Notes: a model not told the origin generated them from the letters alone. A DNA stretch of 22,517 bases from DATBVX01 sp963724625 (GCA_963724625.1 CAVRVO010000012.1:1-22517), one strand, 5' to 3'. Counted from the stretch's first letter, positions 9,506 through 17,203 are shown. Numbers and translations are program-made.

Positions 9506-10978
9506 TTGAGGTCGCGCCTCGGCGCGTTCGTCGTCGCAGCGTGTCTTGCGCCGGCCGCCTTCGCCGCAGCGCCACCTGCCTCGTCCTTATCCCTCAAGCC
9601 GTGCCGGCTCGAGCATCCGGAGCATTTGCAATCCATAGAAGCGCGCTGCGGAGCGCTCAAGGTTCCTGAGAACCGCAACGACCCGCACTCTCGCAAGATC
9701 GATCTCAACGTCGCTGTTATTCCAGCGCTCGACCGGCGCGCAGCCGCCGACGCGCTGTTCATTCTCGCTGGCGGACCCGGACAGGCGGCCACCGATTTCT
9801 ACACCCTCATCGCACCGGCCTTTGCACGTGTGCAGCGCGAGCGCGACATCGTCCTCGTCGATCAGCGGGGCACGGGCGGCTCGAATGCGCTGAACTGTCC
9901 ATTTCCGGATGAGGACGAGGCTGCCGACTTGACGCCCGCACAACTTCGCGCTCATGCGCGCGATTGCCTGGCGAGCCTGCATGCCGATCCGAGGTTCTAT
10001 ACGACGAGTGTGGCGGTGCAGGATCTCGATGCGGTCCGCGCCGCGCTCGGCTACGCGCGGATCAACCTCTACGGTGTCTCCTACGGAACGCGTGTGGCGC
10101 AGCACTACCTGCGCCGATTTCCCGGGCAGGTGCGCGCACTCATTCTCGATGGCGTCGTGCCGCCCGACGCGGTCCTCGCGGCTGATGGCGCGCTTCATGC
10201 CCAGCGAACACTCGAGCTGATCTTTGCCAGGTGCCACACTGATGCCGCTTGCCACGCGGCATTCGCCGATCCGCGTGCCCAGTTCGAGACGCTGCGTTCG
10301 CGCCTGTCTGCATCGCCGGCTCACATTGTGCTCCCCGACCCGGACACCGGAAGCGTCATGCCGCTTGATGTGCGACTGGTGCACTTGCAGATCGCCACTC
10401 GATTGCTGAGCTACGCGCCGGAACGCGCCGCACTGCTGCCGTTGATCCTCGATCAAGCGGTAGCGCACAACAATCTTGTGCCTCTCGCCTCGCAGGCGGT
10501 GATCATGTCGAAGCGCTATGTCGATGCGCTGAGCTACGGGATGCACAACGCGGTCGTGTGCACGGAAGACGTGCCGTTCATTGATCCTTCAAGGCTCGAC
10601 CGCGCCGCCCTCACCCGTAGCTATCTCGGTACCGCCCAGCTCGATGGTCTGGTCGAGGTCTGCAAGGAATGGCCGCGCGGGCAAATGGATTCGGACTTCC
10701 ATGAGCAGCTCCAGTCCGATCGACCCGTATTGATTCTCTCCGGCACTGCGGATCCTGTGACACCGCCGGCCTATGCGGAACGGACGGCACTGGGTCTCAG
10801 CAACGTGCTGCAAATTACGCTGGAGGGGCAAGGCCATGGTCAGCTCGCCACTGGCTGCATGCCGCGCCTGATGGCGCGGTTTCTCGAGCTGGGCACGAAG
10901 CAGGGGCTGGACACCTTGTGCACCCGAAGTATCGCGCCGGATCCCTTTTTCACCTCGTTCTCGGGTCCTCCGCCATGA
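9506..10978 (+). CDS. Secreted alpha/beta hydrolase (peptidase S33/TAP-like)
   Basis: A 490-residue protein with a Sec-type signal peptide (residues 1 to about 21, ending AAFAA). The alpha/beta-hydrolase catalytic set is visible: oxyanion strip GGPGQ (89-93), DQRGTGGS (119-126), nucleophile Ser192 in GVSYG, Asp416 in GTADPVTPP and His444 in GQGHGQ. The late Asp and His resemble the C-terminal TAP-like domain of tripeptidyl-aminopeptidase relatives, so a periplasmic or exported exopeptidase or esterase is likely; the substrate is unknown. The TTG start at 9506 is supported by GGGAG seven bases upstream. Its TGA overlaps the ATG of the ABC ATPase gene (ATGA), so the three + genes here look translationally coupled. 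Confidence 0.86.
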   Translation: MRSRLGAFVVAACLAPAAFAAAPPASSLSLKPCRLEHPEHLQSIEARCGALKVPENRNDPHSRKIDLNVAVIPALDRRAAADALFILAGGPGQAATDFYTLIAPAFARVQRERDIVLVDQRGTGGSNALNCPFPDEDEAADLTPAQLRAHARDCLASLHADPRFYTTSVAVQDLDAVRAALGYARINLYGVSYGTRVAQHYLRRFPGQVRALILDGVVPPDAVLAADGALHAQRTLELIFARCHTDAACHAAFADPRAQFETLRSRLSASPAHIVLPDPDTGSVMPLDVRLVHLQIATRLLSYAPERAALLPLILDQAVAHNNLVPLASQAVIMSKRYVDALSYGMHNAVVCTEDVPFIDPSRLDRAALTRSYLGTAQLDGLVEVCKEWPRGQMDSDFHEQLQSDRPVLILSGTADPVTPPAYAERTALGLSNVLQITLEGQGHGQLATGCMPRLMARFLELGTKQGLDTLCTRSIAPDPFFTSFSGPPP

Positions 10979-11706
10979 TCGAAGTCCAGGGTCTGCGCAA
11001 GTACTTCGGTTCCGTCGCAGCGGTTCACGATGTGTCGTTCGCGGCGCTCGACGGACGCATCACTGGTCTGCTGGGGCCCAATGGCGCCGGCAAGTCCACG
11101 ACACTGCGGATCCTGAGCACACTGCTCGAACCCGACGCCGGGGGTGGGCGGATCGATAACCTGGAGCTACGTGGTGATCCGCTCGGCGTGCGAAGGCTCA
11201 TCGGAGTGCTTCCCCACTCGAGCGGGGTTTACCCGAATCTCACCGGCCGCGAAAACATCAGCTATTTTGGCCGCCTGCAGGGACTCGATGCGCCGACGAT
11301 CGATCGGCGCACGCGCGAGCTCGTAGAGTTGCTGGAGATGGGCGACTTCGTCGATCGCCGCGCCAAAGGATACTCCCAGGGCCAACGGCTCAAGGTCGCG
11401 ATCGCGCGTGCGCTCGTCCACTCGCCGCGCAACGTGGTGCTGGATGAGCCCACCAACGGACTCGACGTGATGGCGACACGTGCGCTGCGCAGCCTCCTCA
11501 GGCGGCTGCGCGATGAGGGGCACTGTGTGCTTTTTTCGAGCCATGTGATGCAGGAAGTCGCGACGTTATGCGATGAGGTCGTGATCATCGCGCGTGGCCT
11601 GGTTGTCGCACGTGGCACCCCGGATCAGATCCGCACGCGCAGCGGCACCGACAGCCTGGAAGATGCGTTCGTCGCCGCGATCGGCAGCGCGGAGGGCCTG
11701 CAGTAG
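10975..11706 (+). CDS. ABC transporter ATP-binding protein (NatA/CcmA type)
   Basis: A 243-residue ATPase. Walker A is GPNGAGKS (34-41), the signature is YSQGQ (133-137, a variant of LSGGQ), Walker B is VVLDEP (154-159) and the switch His is in FSSH (His190). It energises the membrane protein encoded next, from the cytoplasmic face. The ATG at 10975 overlaps the hydrolase stop; an upstream extension of the open frame lies within the hydrolase gene. The stop TAG and the next GTG share one base (TAGTG). The resemblance is to sodium- or drug-efflux systems of the NatAB type, but the substrate cannot be read from the sequence. Confidence 0.92.
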   Translation: MIEVQGLRKYFGSVAAVHDVSFAALDGRITGLLGPNGAGKSTTLRILSTLLEPDAGGGRIDNLELRGDPLGVRRLIGVLPHSSGVYPNLTGRENISYFGRLQGLDAPTIDRRTRELVELLEMGDFVDRRAKGYSQGQRLKVAIARALVHSPRNVVLDEPTNGLDVMATRALRSLLRRLRDEGHCVLFSSHVMQEVATLCDEVVIIARGLVVARGTPDQIRTRSGTDSLEDAFVAAIGSAEGLQ

Positions 11707-12884
11707 TGCGCGCGATCGCCATAGTGTGGCTCAAGGAGATGACGGAAAACCTGCGTGACCGGCGCACGTTGCTGTCGGCTTTGGTGTTCGGTCCGCTGTT
11801 CGGTCCGGCGCTGTTCGCCGTAATGATCGGATTGCTGCTCGAGAAGACCGTGAGCGAATTCGACGAGAAGGTGGCCCTCGCGGTTGACGGCAGCGCCCTC
11901 GCTCCGAACCTCATGCACTTTCTCGAAGAGCACGATGTCGCGATTCAGCACGTGCGCTTCGACCTGGAGAGGGCGCGTGCAGCTATCCGCAATGGCAGAC
12001 ACGAAGCAATACTGCTCATCCCGGCGGAGTATCCACAGCGCTTGCGCTCGGGCTTGCCCGCCCCGGTGCAGCTGGTTTCGGACAGCGCCGACAATCGCAC
12101 CGGAAAATACGTTGCCCGCGTGCGCGCGTTGCTTACGGCCTACGGCTCACAGCTTGCCAGCTCTCGCCTGCTGGCGCGGGGCGTGAATGCCGAGGTGATT
12201 CGACCGATCGCGATCGATGAGATCGACGTATCGACGCCCGCCGGGCGTGCCTTGCTGGTGCTCGGAATGATGACGTACTTCATCCTGTTCGCGATGCTGA
12301 TGGGCGGACTGTACCTCGCCATCGATGCCACCGCCGGGGAACGCGAACGAGGCTCGCTGGAACCGCTGCTCACCGTTCCCGCGGAACGGTCCAGGCTCAT
12401 CTACGGGAAGATTCTCGCCACCTGCTGCTTCATGCTGCTGTCACTCGCCATTACGCTCGCGGCCTTCACCCTCGGGCTCAAGCTCGTGCCCCTGGAGTCG
12501 CTTGGCATGAGCGCAAATTTCGGGCCCGCCGTGGCGATACGCGTGTTCGTCGTGGCGGTGCCGTTCGCGCTACTGGGCGCTTCGCTCATGACAGTGGTTG
12601 CCTCGTTTACGCGTACCTACAAGGAAGCCCAGAGCTACCTGACGCTCGTACTCCTGATCCCCACGCTGCCGATCGTATTCGCAGGTTTGTACTCGCTGCG
12701 TCCGAGCAACTGGCTGATGGCTGTGCCGAGCCTGAGCCAGCACCTGTTGATGACAGGGTTGATTCGCGATGAGCCGTTACCGCCTCTGCACGTGGCGATT
12801 TCGGTGCTCACGACACTGGCAGCCGGTCTCGCGCTCGCATGGATCGCGGGCCGACTGTACGAACGGGAAGCAATCCTCGGCTAG
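11706..12884 (+). CDS. ABC-2 type permease (NatB-like)
   Basis: A 392-residue membrane protein. One N-terminal helix (LLSALVFGPLFGPALFAVMIGLLL) is followed by a periplasmic domain of about 150 residues, then five or so C-terminal helices with the conserved ERERGSLEPLLTVP segment of ABC-2/NatB permeases. It pairs with the ATPase encoded just upstream to form an exporter. The GTG start at 11706 overlaps the ATPase stop by one base. The TAG stop interlocks with the convergent gene's stop in the tetranucleotide CTAG (12881-12884). Linkage to a secreted hydrolase suggests an envelope or efflux role, which is inference. Confidence 0.92.
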   Translation: MRAIAIVWLKEMTENLRDRRTLLSALVFGPLFGPALFAVMIGLLLEKTVSEFDEKVALAVDGSALAPNLMHFLEEHDVAIQHVRFDLERARAAIRNGRHEAILLIPAEYPQRLRSGLPAPVQLVSDSADNRTGKYVARVRALLTAYGSQLASSRLLARGVNAEVIRPIAIDEIDVSTPAGRALLVLGMMTYFILFAMLMGGLYLAIDATAGERERGSLEPLLTVPAERSRLIYGKILATCCFMLLSLAITLAAFTLGLKLVPLESLGMSANFGPAVAIRVFVVAVPFALLGASLMTVVASFTRTYKEAQSYLTLVLLIPTLPIVFAGLYSLRPSNWLMAVPSLSQHLLMTGLIRDEPLPPLHVAISVLTTLAAGLALAWIAGRLYEREAILG

Positions 12885-13300
12885 ACGTTGGCATCGTCCG
12901 CTGCCGGTGCCGCCGTCGCCTTCGCACGGGCCACCAGCACGCAGAAACGACGTTGATTGGCCGCTTCGAAGTCGCGCGCCTCGATCTCAAAACGATTATT
13001 GGCATAGCCACGTATGAGCCACTCGAACACATAGCGCAGCCGCGTCAGGCGCCGCGGCGCCCACTGATTGACTACATGAAAGTACTCGTGCAGCACCAGT
13101 CCCGGATCGCGCGCGAATTCCGCGATAGTGCCGCGCAGATAGATCCGATTCGGTCTGGTGGTTGCGATCGCGCGTGGATGCCAGCGCACCCGCCAGGATT
13201 TCTCGATGATCGACACCCCTGCGACCGCGTCGCCGAATATTTCGTGCAACGCGCTGCGCACCGAGGGTGGCAGCCGATCGAAATTCGTCGTGCCAGTCAC
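12881..13300 (-). CDS. Small HEXXH-containing putative metallopeptidase
   Basis: A 139-residue protein with HEYFHVVNQW at residues 71-80; His71, Glu72 and His75 make an HEXXH zinc motif. A downstream acidic segment (NNRFEIEARDFEA, about 101-113) could supply the third metal ligand, as in small DUF4157-like zincin proteins. No signal peptide is evident, so it is probably cytoplasmic. The GTG at 13300 lies 60 bases after the mnmE stop on the same strand, so it may be read from the mnmE transcript. The C-terminus is Ala-rich and low complexity. Peptidase activity is inferred from the motif only, and no specific family is claimed. Confidence 0.62.
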   Translation of the reverse strand: MTGTTNFDRLPPSVRSALHEIFGDAVAGVSIIEKSWRVRWHPRAIATTRPNRIYLRGTIAEFARDPGLVLHEYFHVVNQWAPRRLTRLRYVFEWLIRGYANNRFEIEARDFEAANQRRFCVLVARAKATAAPAADDANV

Positions 13301-13360
13301 TTGTCTTGCCGACGCAATCGCGGATGCGCAAGAGCCAGAAGTTTTCGAGTAAGACTCTCG

Positions 13361-14710
13361 CTACTTTCCGATGCAGAAACTGGAAAAGATGCGACCCAGC
13401 AGGTCCTCGCTCGTGAACTCGCCGGTGATTTCTCCCAGCGCCGCCTGGGCACCACGCAGCTCCTCGGCGAGAAGCTCCCCTGCACGTTGCGTGCGAAGCT
13501 GCTGAGCACCTATTTCGACATGTCGCCGCGCGCGCGTCAGCGCATCGAGATGACGTCGGCGCGCGGAGATGCTGCCGGCTTCGGCCGGCATGAATCCCAT
13601 GCACTGCTTCAGATGTGCGTGCAGCAGACTGAGCCCAGCGCCGGTCCGTGCCGACAGCCGCACGCTTGGCGGTGAACTCGTCGCATCCAGTTGTGGGGCG
13701 CGATCGACGAGATCTGCTTTGTTCATCACGAGCGTCACGGGCACTTCGGTTGGCAGTTGGGCACGCTCACGTGCGTAACTGGTGCCTTCGGGGTCGGCAA
13801 GACCGTCGACGACGAACAGAACGCGGTCGGCACGCATCATCTCCGCTCGCGCACGCCTCACTCCCTCGGCCTCGACCACGTCGCGTACTTCGCGCAATCC
13901 AGCGGTATCGATCAGGTGCAGTGGCATCCCGTCGATGTCGATGCGTTCCCGCAGTACATCGCGTGTCGTGCCTGGAACATCCGTTACGATCGCCGCGTCG
14001 TAGCCGGCGAGGCGGTTCATCAGGCTGGACTTACCAGCATTCGGCGCGCCCGCGATGACGACTGTCATGCCGTCGCGTAGCAGCCGGCCCTGCTGGGTCA
14101 GCCGAGCCACGGAAGTGAAGTGCTTGAGCAGCGACTCGAGGCGTTGACTCAAGTCGGCGTCAGCCAGGAAGTCGATCTCCTCTTCCGGAAAGTCGATGGC
14201 CGCCTCGACCCGCACGCGCAGATCGATTACGGCCTCGGTCAGTCCCTGCACCATGGCCGAAAACTCACCCTGTAAAGAGCGCAGTGCCGCGCGCGCTGCC
14301 GCGCGCGAGCCGCTGTCGATCAGATCCGCCACCGCTTCGGCCTGTGCAAGGTCGAGCTTGTCGTTCAAGAAAGCGCGCTCGGTGAATTCGCCGGGCCGCG
14401 CCATGCGCGCTCCAAGATCAAGCACCCTCTTCACCAGCGCTTCCATCACCACGGGACCGCCGTGCCCGTGAAGCTCCAGCACGTGCTCACCGGTGAAGGA
14501 ATACGGCGCTGTGAAGAAGAGCGCGAGGCCGGAGTCGATGTCGCCGTCGCTCCCGCGAAACGTGGCAACGGTGGCGATGCGGGGCGTTGGAAGGGAGCCG
14601 AGGAGGAGCCGCGCCAGCTCCGGCACTTGCGAGCCGGACACCCGCACGATCCCGATGCCGCCACGTCCCGGTGGCGTCGCAGCGGCTACGATTGTTTCCT
14701 GCGGTGGCAT
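13361..14710 (-). CDS. mnmE: tRNA uridine-5-carboxymethylaminomethyl modification GTPase MnmE
   Basis: A complete 449-residue protein, normal for the family. The N-terminal tetrahydrofolate-binding domain opens with TIVAAATPPGRGGIGIVRVSG. The embedded GTPase shows G1 GAPNAGKSS (221-229), G2 GTTRD (247-251), G3 DTAG (268-271) and G4 NKAD (330-333). The C-terminus carries the catalytic FCIGK (445-449). It acts with MnmG on wobble uridines. It lies upstream of mnmG on the same strand, as in many Proteobacteria, but about 4 kb of other genes separate them, and yidC/rnpA are not found upstream. No Shine-Dalgarno is seen before the ATG. The frame is intact. Confidence 0.97.
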   Translation of the reverse strand: MPPQETIVAAATPPGRGGIGIVRVSGSQVPELARLLLGSLPTPRIATVATFRGSDGDIDSGLALFFTAPYSFTGEHVLELHGHGGPVVMEALVKRVLDLGARMARPGEFTERAFLNDKLDLAQAEAVADLIDSGSRAAARAALRSLQGEFSAMVQGLTEAVIDLRVRVEAAIDFPEEEIDFLADADLSQRLESLLKHFTSVARLTQQGRLLRDGMTVVIAGAPNAGKSSLMNRLAGYDAAIVTDVPGTTRDVLRERIDIDGMPLHLIDTAGLREVRDVVEAEGVRRARAEMMRADRVLFVVDGLADPEGTSYARERAQLPTEVPVTLVMNKADLVDRAPQLDATSSPPSVRLSARTGAGLSLLHAHLKQCMGFMPAEAGSISARRRHLDALTRARRHVEIGAQQLRTQRAGELLAEELRGAQAALGEITGEFTSEDLLGRIFSSFCIGK

Positions 14711-14822
14711 GGCGACACTCGCGGCGGCGCAGAGTGTTCTGCGGTTGCGCAGCCTAGCGCCGCTTGCGCGACCGTGCCACCGTCGCCGGATTCTCCGAGC
14801 GGATCGCAGCTCGGCAGTTCTC

Positions 14823-15545
14823 TCAGATCGTCGTGCTCACCTCGCCCGAGTAATCGCTCTCGGCGCCACTCGCGCTATGCGCCGTCACCGCAAAAAAGTA
14901 GGTGCCAGCACCGAGGCCGTCGATCACGTAACGCGTAATGCCCGGATTGTCGATCGGGATCGTCGTGGAGTACGCGCCCGATGCATTGCCGTAGTGAATC
15001 TCGTAGCCCTTAAGATTCACGAGCGGCGTCCCGTCCGTATTCTCCGTGGGCGGCACCCACGATAACGTCACGCTGGCGTCGCCGTTCTGGACGACCGCCA
15101 CGACGAATTCCGGCAGACGTGCCTCCGCCTGGCCGTCAGTCACTGTGACCACGATCGCCTTGTACGAGCCCACGTCTGCGGCCGTCGGCTTGCCCGAGAT
15201 TCGACCGGACGCGGAATCGAAGTTCGCCCAGGCGGGCAGGTTGTGCACGGCGAACGTCAAGGGATCGCCGTCGGGGTCGCTGGCCTTGGGTTTGAACAGG
15301 TACTGCTGCCCGGCAATGACATTCCTGGGCGGCTTCCCTTGGATTTTTGGTGCGCCGTTGGACGTCGCGGGAGGATTGTCGACGCCTGCGGCAGGATCGT
15401 CGCCGCTAATCGGAACTCTGCTCCCGTTGCGCGCACTTTGCACTGCGCTCGACGGCGATCCGTCGGAGAGGCAGCCCGAAACAAGAAATACCACGGTGAG
15501 AACTGGAAGCAGTGGACGAATCCACTGTGAGACGCGATCTTGCAC
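14823..15545 (-). CDS. Lipoprotein with putative Ig and fibronectin type III domains, riboswitch-controlled
   Basis: A 240-residue predicted lipoprotein. The GTG at 15545 is chosen over an in-frame ATG at 15626 because it follows a GGGGG Shine-Dalgarno-like run and directly begins a signal peptide (PLLPVLTVVFLVSGC, lipid Cys25). A short linker precedes a putative Ig/cadherin-like domain (about 66-152: FKPKASDPDGDPLTF, LPAWANFDSASGRISGKP), then a fibronectin type III domain (about 155-240: VTLSWVPPTENTDG, LKGYEIHYG, YFFAVTA). Such proteins typically bind glycans or proteins at the surface. The c-di-GMP-I riboswitch in its leader, and its divergent position beside an exopolysaccharide operon, point to a biofilm-matrix or adhesion role; that role is inference. 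It lies 112 bases from mnmE. Confidence 0.82.
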   Translation of the reverse strand: MQDRVSQWIRPLLPVLTVVFLVSGCLSDGSPSSAVQSARNGSRVPISGDDPAAGVDNPPATSNGAPKIQGKPPRNVIAGQQYLFKPKASDPDGDPLTFAVHNLPAWANFDSASGRISGKPTAADVGSYKAIVVTVTDGQAEARLPEFVVAVVQNGDASVTLSWVPPTENTDGTPLVNLKGYEIHYGNASGAYSTTIPIDNPGITRYVIDGLGAGTYFFAVTAHSASGAESDYSGEVSTTI

Positions 15546-15670
15546 TTCAACCCCCGATGACTTGTGAGTCTCCCCACGTGCCACGAGCGTTGTCGCAACG
15601 GCTCGAGGACACGCGCCACACGCCACATCCGGCGTTGGGAAGGCTGGTCAGGGAATTGCTGCAAACAGAA

Positions 15671-15700
15671 CGAGAGTAGCTCTCGCTGTGTTAACGAGAT
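15671..15700 (-). promoter_or_regulatory. Candidate riboswitch expression platform (mutually exclusive hairpins)
   Basis: On the minus strand three segments follow the aptamer: ATCTCG (15700-15695), CGAGAG (15685-15680) and CTCTCG (15676-15671). The middle one can pair with either neighbour. The second hairpin has a 3-base loop and can be extended by two pairs; it is followed by a modest T-rich stretch (TTCTGTTTG), so it could be a weak terminator with the first as antiterminator. Which state the ligand favours is not readable. Confidence 0.5.
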
Positions 15701-15704
15701 CGCG

Positions 15705-15796
15705 CTGCGACCCCGGCAACCCCGCTGTCCTAGGCCGAAGCCCTTAGACCGGAAGCTTTGCGCCCCCACCTTTCGATGGGTTTGCCCTTGTAGGTA
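15705..15796 (-). ncRNA. Cyclic-di-GMP-I riboswitch aptamer (GEMM-I)
   Basis: Read on the minus strand, the hallmarks come in order: GGGCAAACC, then a 6-bp stem CCCATC/GGTGGG closed by a GAAA tetraloop, then the core GCGCAAAGC, then CCGG with the tetraloop-receptor-like CTAAG, a GGGC/GCCT stem capped by TTCG, TAGGA on the receptor's other strand, and the closing AGCGGGGTTGCC. This matches the GEMM-I family (Vibrio Vc2 type) almost element for element. It lies in the 5' leader of the Ig/FN3 lipoprotein, about 160 bases before its start codon, with a promoter immediately upstream. It should tie lipoprotein expression to the intracellular c-di-GMP level. The exact ends are approximate. Confidence 0.94.
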
Positions 15797-15803
15797 CGGC
15801 CGC

Positions 15804-15832
15804 AGTATTGCGCCGAACGGCGCGCATCGCAA
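15804..15832 (-). promoter_or_regulatory. Sigma-70-like promoter of the riboswitch-lipoprotein transcript
   Basis: On the minus strand TTGCGA (15832-15827) and AATACT (15809-15804) are exactly 17 bases apart, each 4 of 6 to consensus. The predicted start, near 15797, falls at the 5' edge of the aptamer. The spacer holds a perfect dyad, GCGCCG-AA-CGGCGC (+ strand 15810-15823), which could be a repressor site. Confidence 0.55.
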
Positions 15833-15869
15833 TGTCTCCACGAAGCGACGTTCGCGAGACAGTTCGCAT

Positions 15870-15890
15870 TTCCGCATCGATGATGCGGAA
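15870..15890. repeat. Perfect 8-bp inverted repeat upstream of the riboswitch promoter
   Basis: TTCCGCAT (15870-15877) and ATGCGGAA (15883-15890) are perfect inverted arms around 5 bases. The centre is about 83 bases before the predicted start of the riboswitch transcript, a position typical of an activator or repressor site. No T-run follows on either strand. Confidence 0.5.
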
Positions 15891-17097
15891 GCGCGCTTGC
15901 TCAGCGGCCTTTCACCCAAAAAAGCGGATAGGGAATAAGCAAGCGCAATGCCAGAGTCGCTAACCGCTTGAGATCGGTGTGAGTGTGCGTCGTGGCAAGC
16001 GGGTCGTTCCGCGCGATCGCGTCCGAACTGTTGCCCGCTACCGACACGTCAATGCGCGTCGATAGGAGAAACGCGGAAATTGTCGGTAAATCGGTGGTCG
16101 CCGGCCGCCGACAAGGATCGTACGCAGCGACAGCCAACGCGGCTTGAGTCGATCGTAGATCACGTCGAGAAGACGTGAACACCGCGACGTCCTGCATGAT
16201 TAGCAGCGCGACACGTCAGGTGCGCTGTATCCGTGCAGCGCCGTTTGTTCGCAAGCGCGGGACCGAGAAAAACATTGCTGCGCAAGCAGCGCTCCTCCAT
16301 CACGCGCTGCAACTTCGCGGCCTCGCGCGATGTGCCGGCGAGCAGCGCTCGAACGCCAGATCGTGAACAATCTGTGCGGAGTGATACTATATGGCGATCC
16401 AAGCAAGACGATTGTCGCTGCGACCAGACAGTCGCCGACAGAACACGACTATCTGCGCGCACAGTGATGCGGCAGCGCAGCACAAAGTCGTGACCACTGA
16501 TCTGATTCTCCCGTGATCGTCTTGACCGGCGCAGTGTCATCGATCACCAAGATACGGATGTGGACGGCAAGATCTCGGACGCCACGGAACACCGCGTGCG
16601 AGTTTCGTCAACCATCGTCGCCCGTCTTGAGCGCGCCAACTGATCCGGGCACAAACTGAACGGACTACCGGCAGAAGAGGACGCCCGTTGCCGCACTACG
16701 CGATGCGGGTCCGGCAGCGGAAGCCGGGGCGTTACTGTTCAGGTTCCACGGCCGTGGGAGTCCAGAAGGTCATAGGGCAGCCTTCACGCGACTGTCATCG
16801 TCCTGCAGTACATCTCAATCCGCCATCACGGATCAGGTCTTGCCTGGTGCTGTTTTTGAGCAGGTCGCGAAGATCGGCAGGTTACAGACCAGAAGTCTTG
16901 GGCACTGGGCGGCTAGGGTCGACGTCCTAGTTGTTCTTGCCGTAAATCCTGCACGCGCGACCGCACGGCAATTATGTAAAGCCTACCGACATGGGTCCGG
17001 ACTGAGGTCATCGAGTGTCTTGCAGGTGGGCGCGAGTCGATCGCGCTCGCGAATGACACGAGGTCAACGCGACGCATTCGAGCTGCGCTGGATGGAG
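15891..17097. other. Gene-poor 1.2 kb region with faint gene remnants
   Basis: No convincing intact gene is present. Open frames here are short, Arg/Ser-rich and without family features. Two weak traces exist on the minus strand. Near 16505-16560 one frame reads VHIRILVIDDTAPVKTI, like the start of a response-regulator receiver domain, but similarity ends after about 20 residues. Near 15960-16010 another reads ATTHTHTDLK, loosely like the C-terminal box of tyrosine recombinases. Both may be decayed genes or chance. No terminal inverted repeats, tRNA or CRISPR repeats were seen. Confidence 0.4.
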
Positions 17098-17113
17098 TGT
17101 GATGTGCTTCACA
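17098..17113. promoter_or_regulatory. Perfect CRP/Clp/Vfr-type operator
   Basis: TGTGATGTGCTTCACA is an exact TGTGA-N6-TCACA site. It lies about 130 bases upstream of the priming glycosyltransferase start and just before its candidate promoter. CRP-family regulators (Clp in Xanthomonas, Vfr in Pseudomonas) bind such sites; Clp is itself antagonised by c-di-GMP and controls gum genes. Which regulator acts here is inference. Confidence 0.65.
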
Positions 17114-17118
17114 ATTGC

Positions 17119-17147
17119 GTGACATTTTCGTGTTCTCGGGCGAATAT
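17119..17147 (+). promoter_or_regulatory. Candidate sigma-70 promoter of the exopolysaccharide operon
   Basis: GTGACA (17119-17124) and GAATAT (17142-17147) are separated by 17 bases. Transcription would begin near 17154, placing the CRP-type site centred at about -48, between the usual class I and class II activator positions. Sequence match only. Confidence 0.45.
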
Positions 17148-17203
17148 GTGATCCAGTTCCGCTCATACTCAGCACGCCCAGGCGGGGGCGGCAACTCGGA
17201 AGG

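Noticed and set aside
12839..13675. A 278-codon open frame on the + strand
   Set aside because: It is antisense to the HEXXH gene and the 3' end of mnmE and has no family features.
15564..15938. A 124-codon + strand frame overlapping the riboswitch
   Set aside because: The RNA motif on the other strand explains this sequence; the peptide is Arg/Ser-rich with no domain signature.
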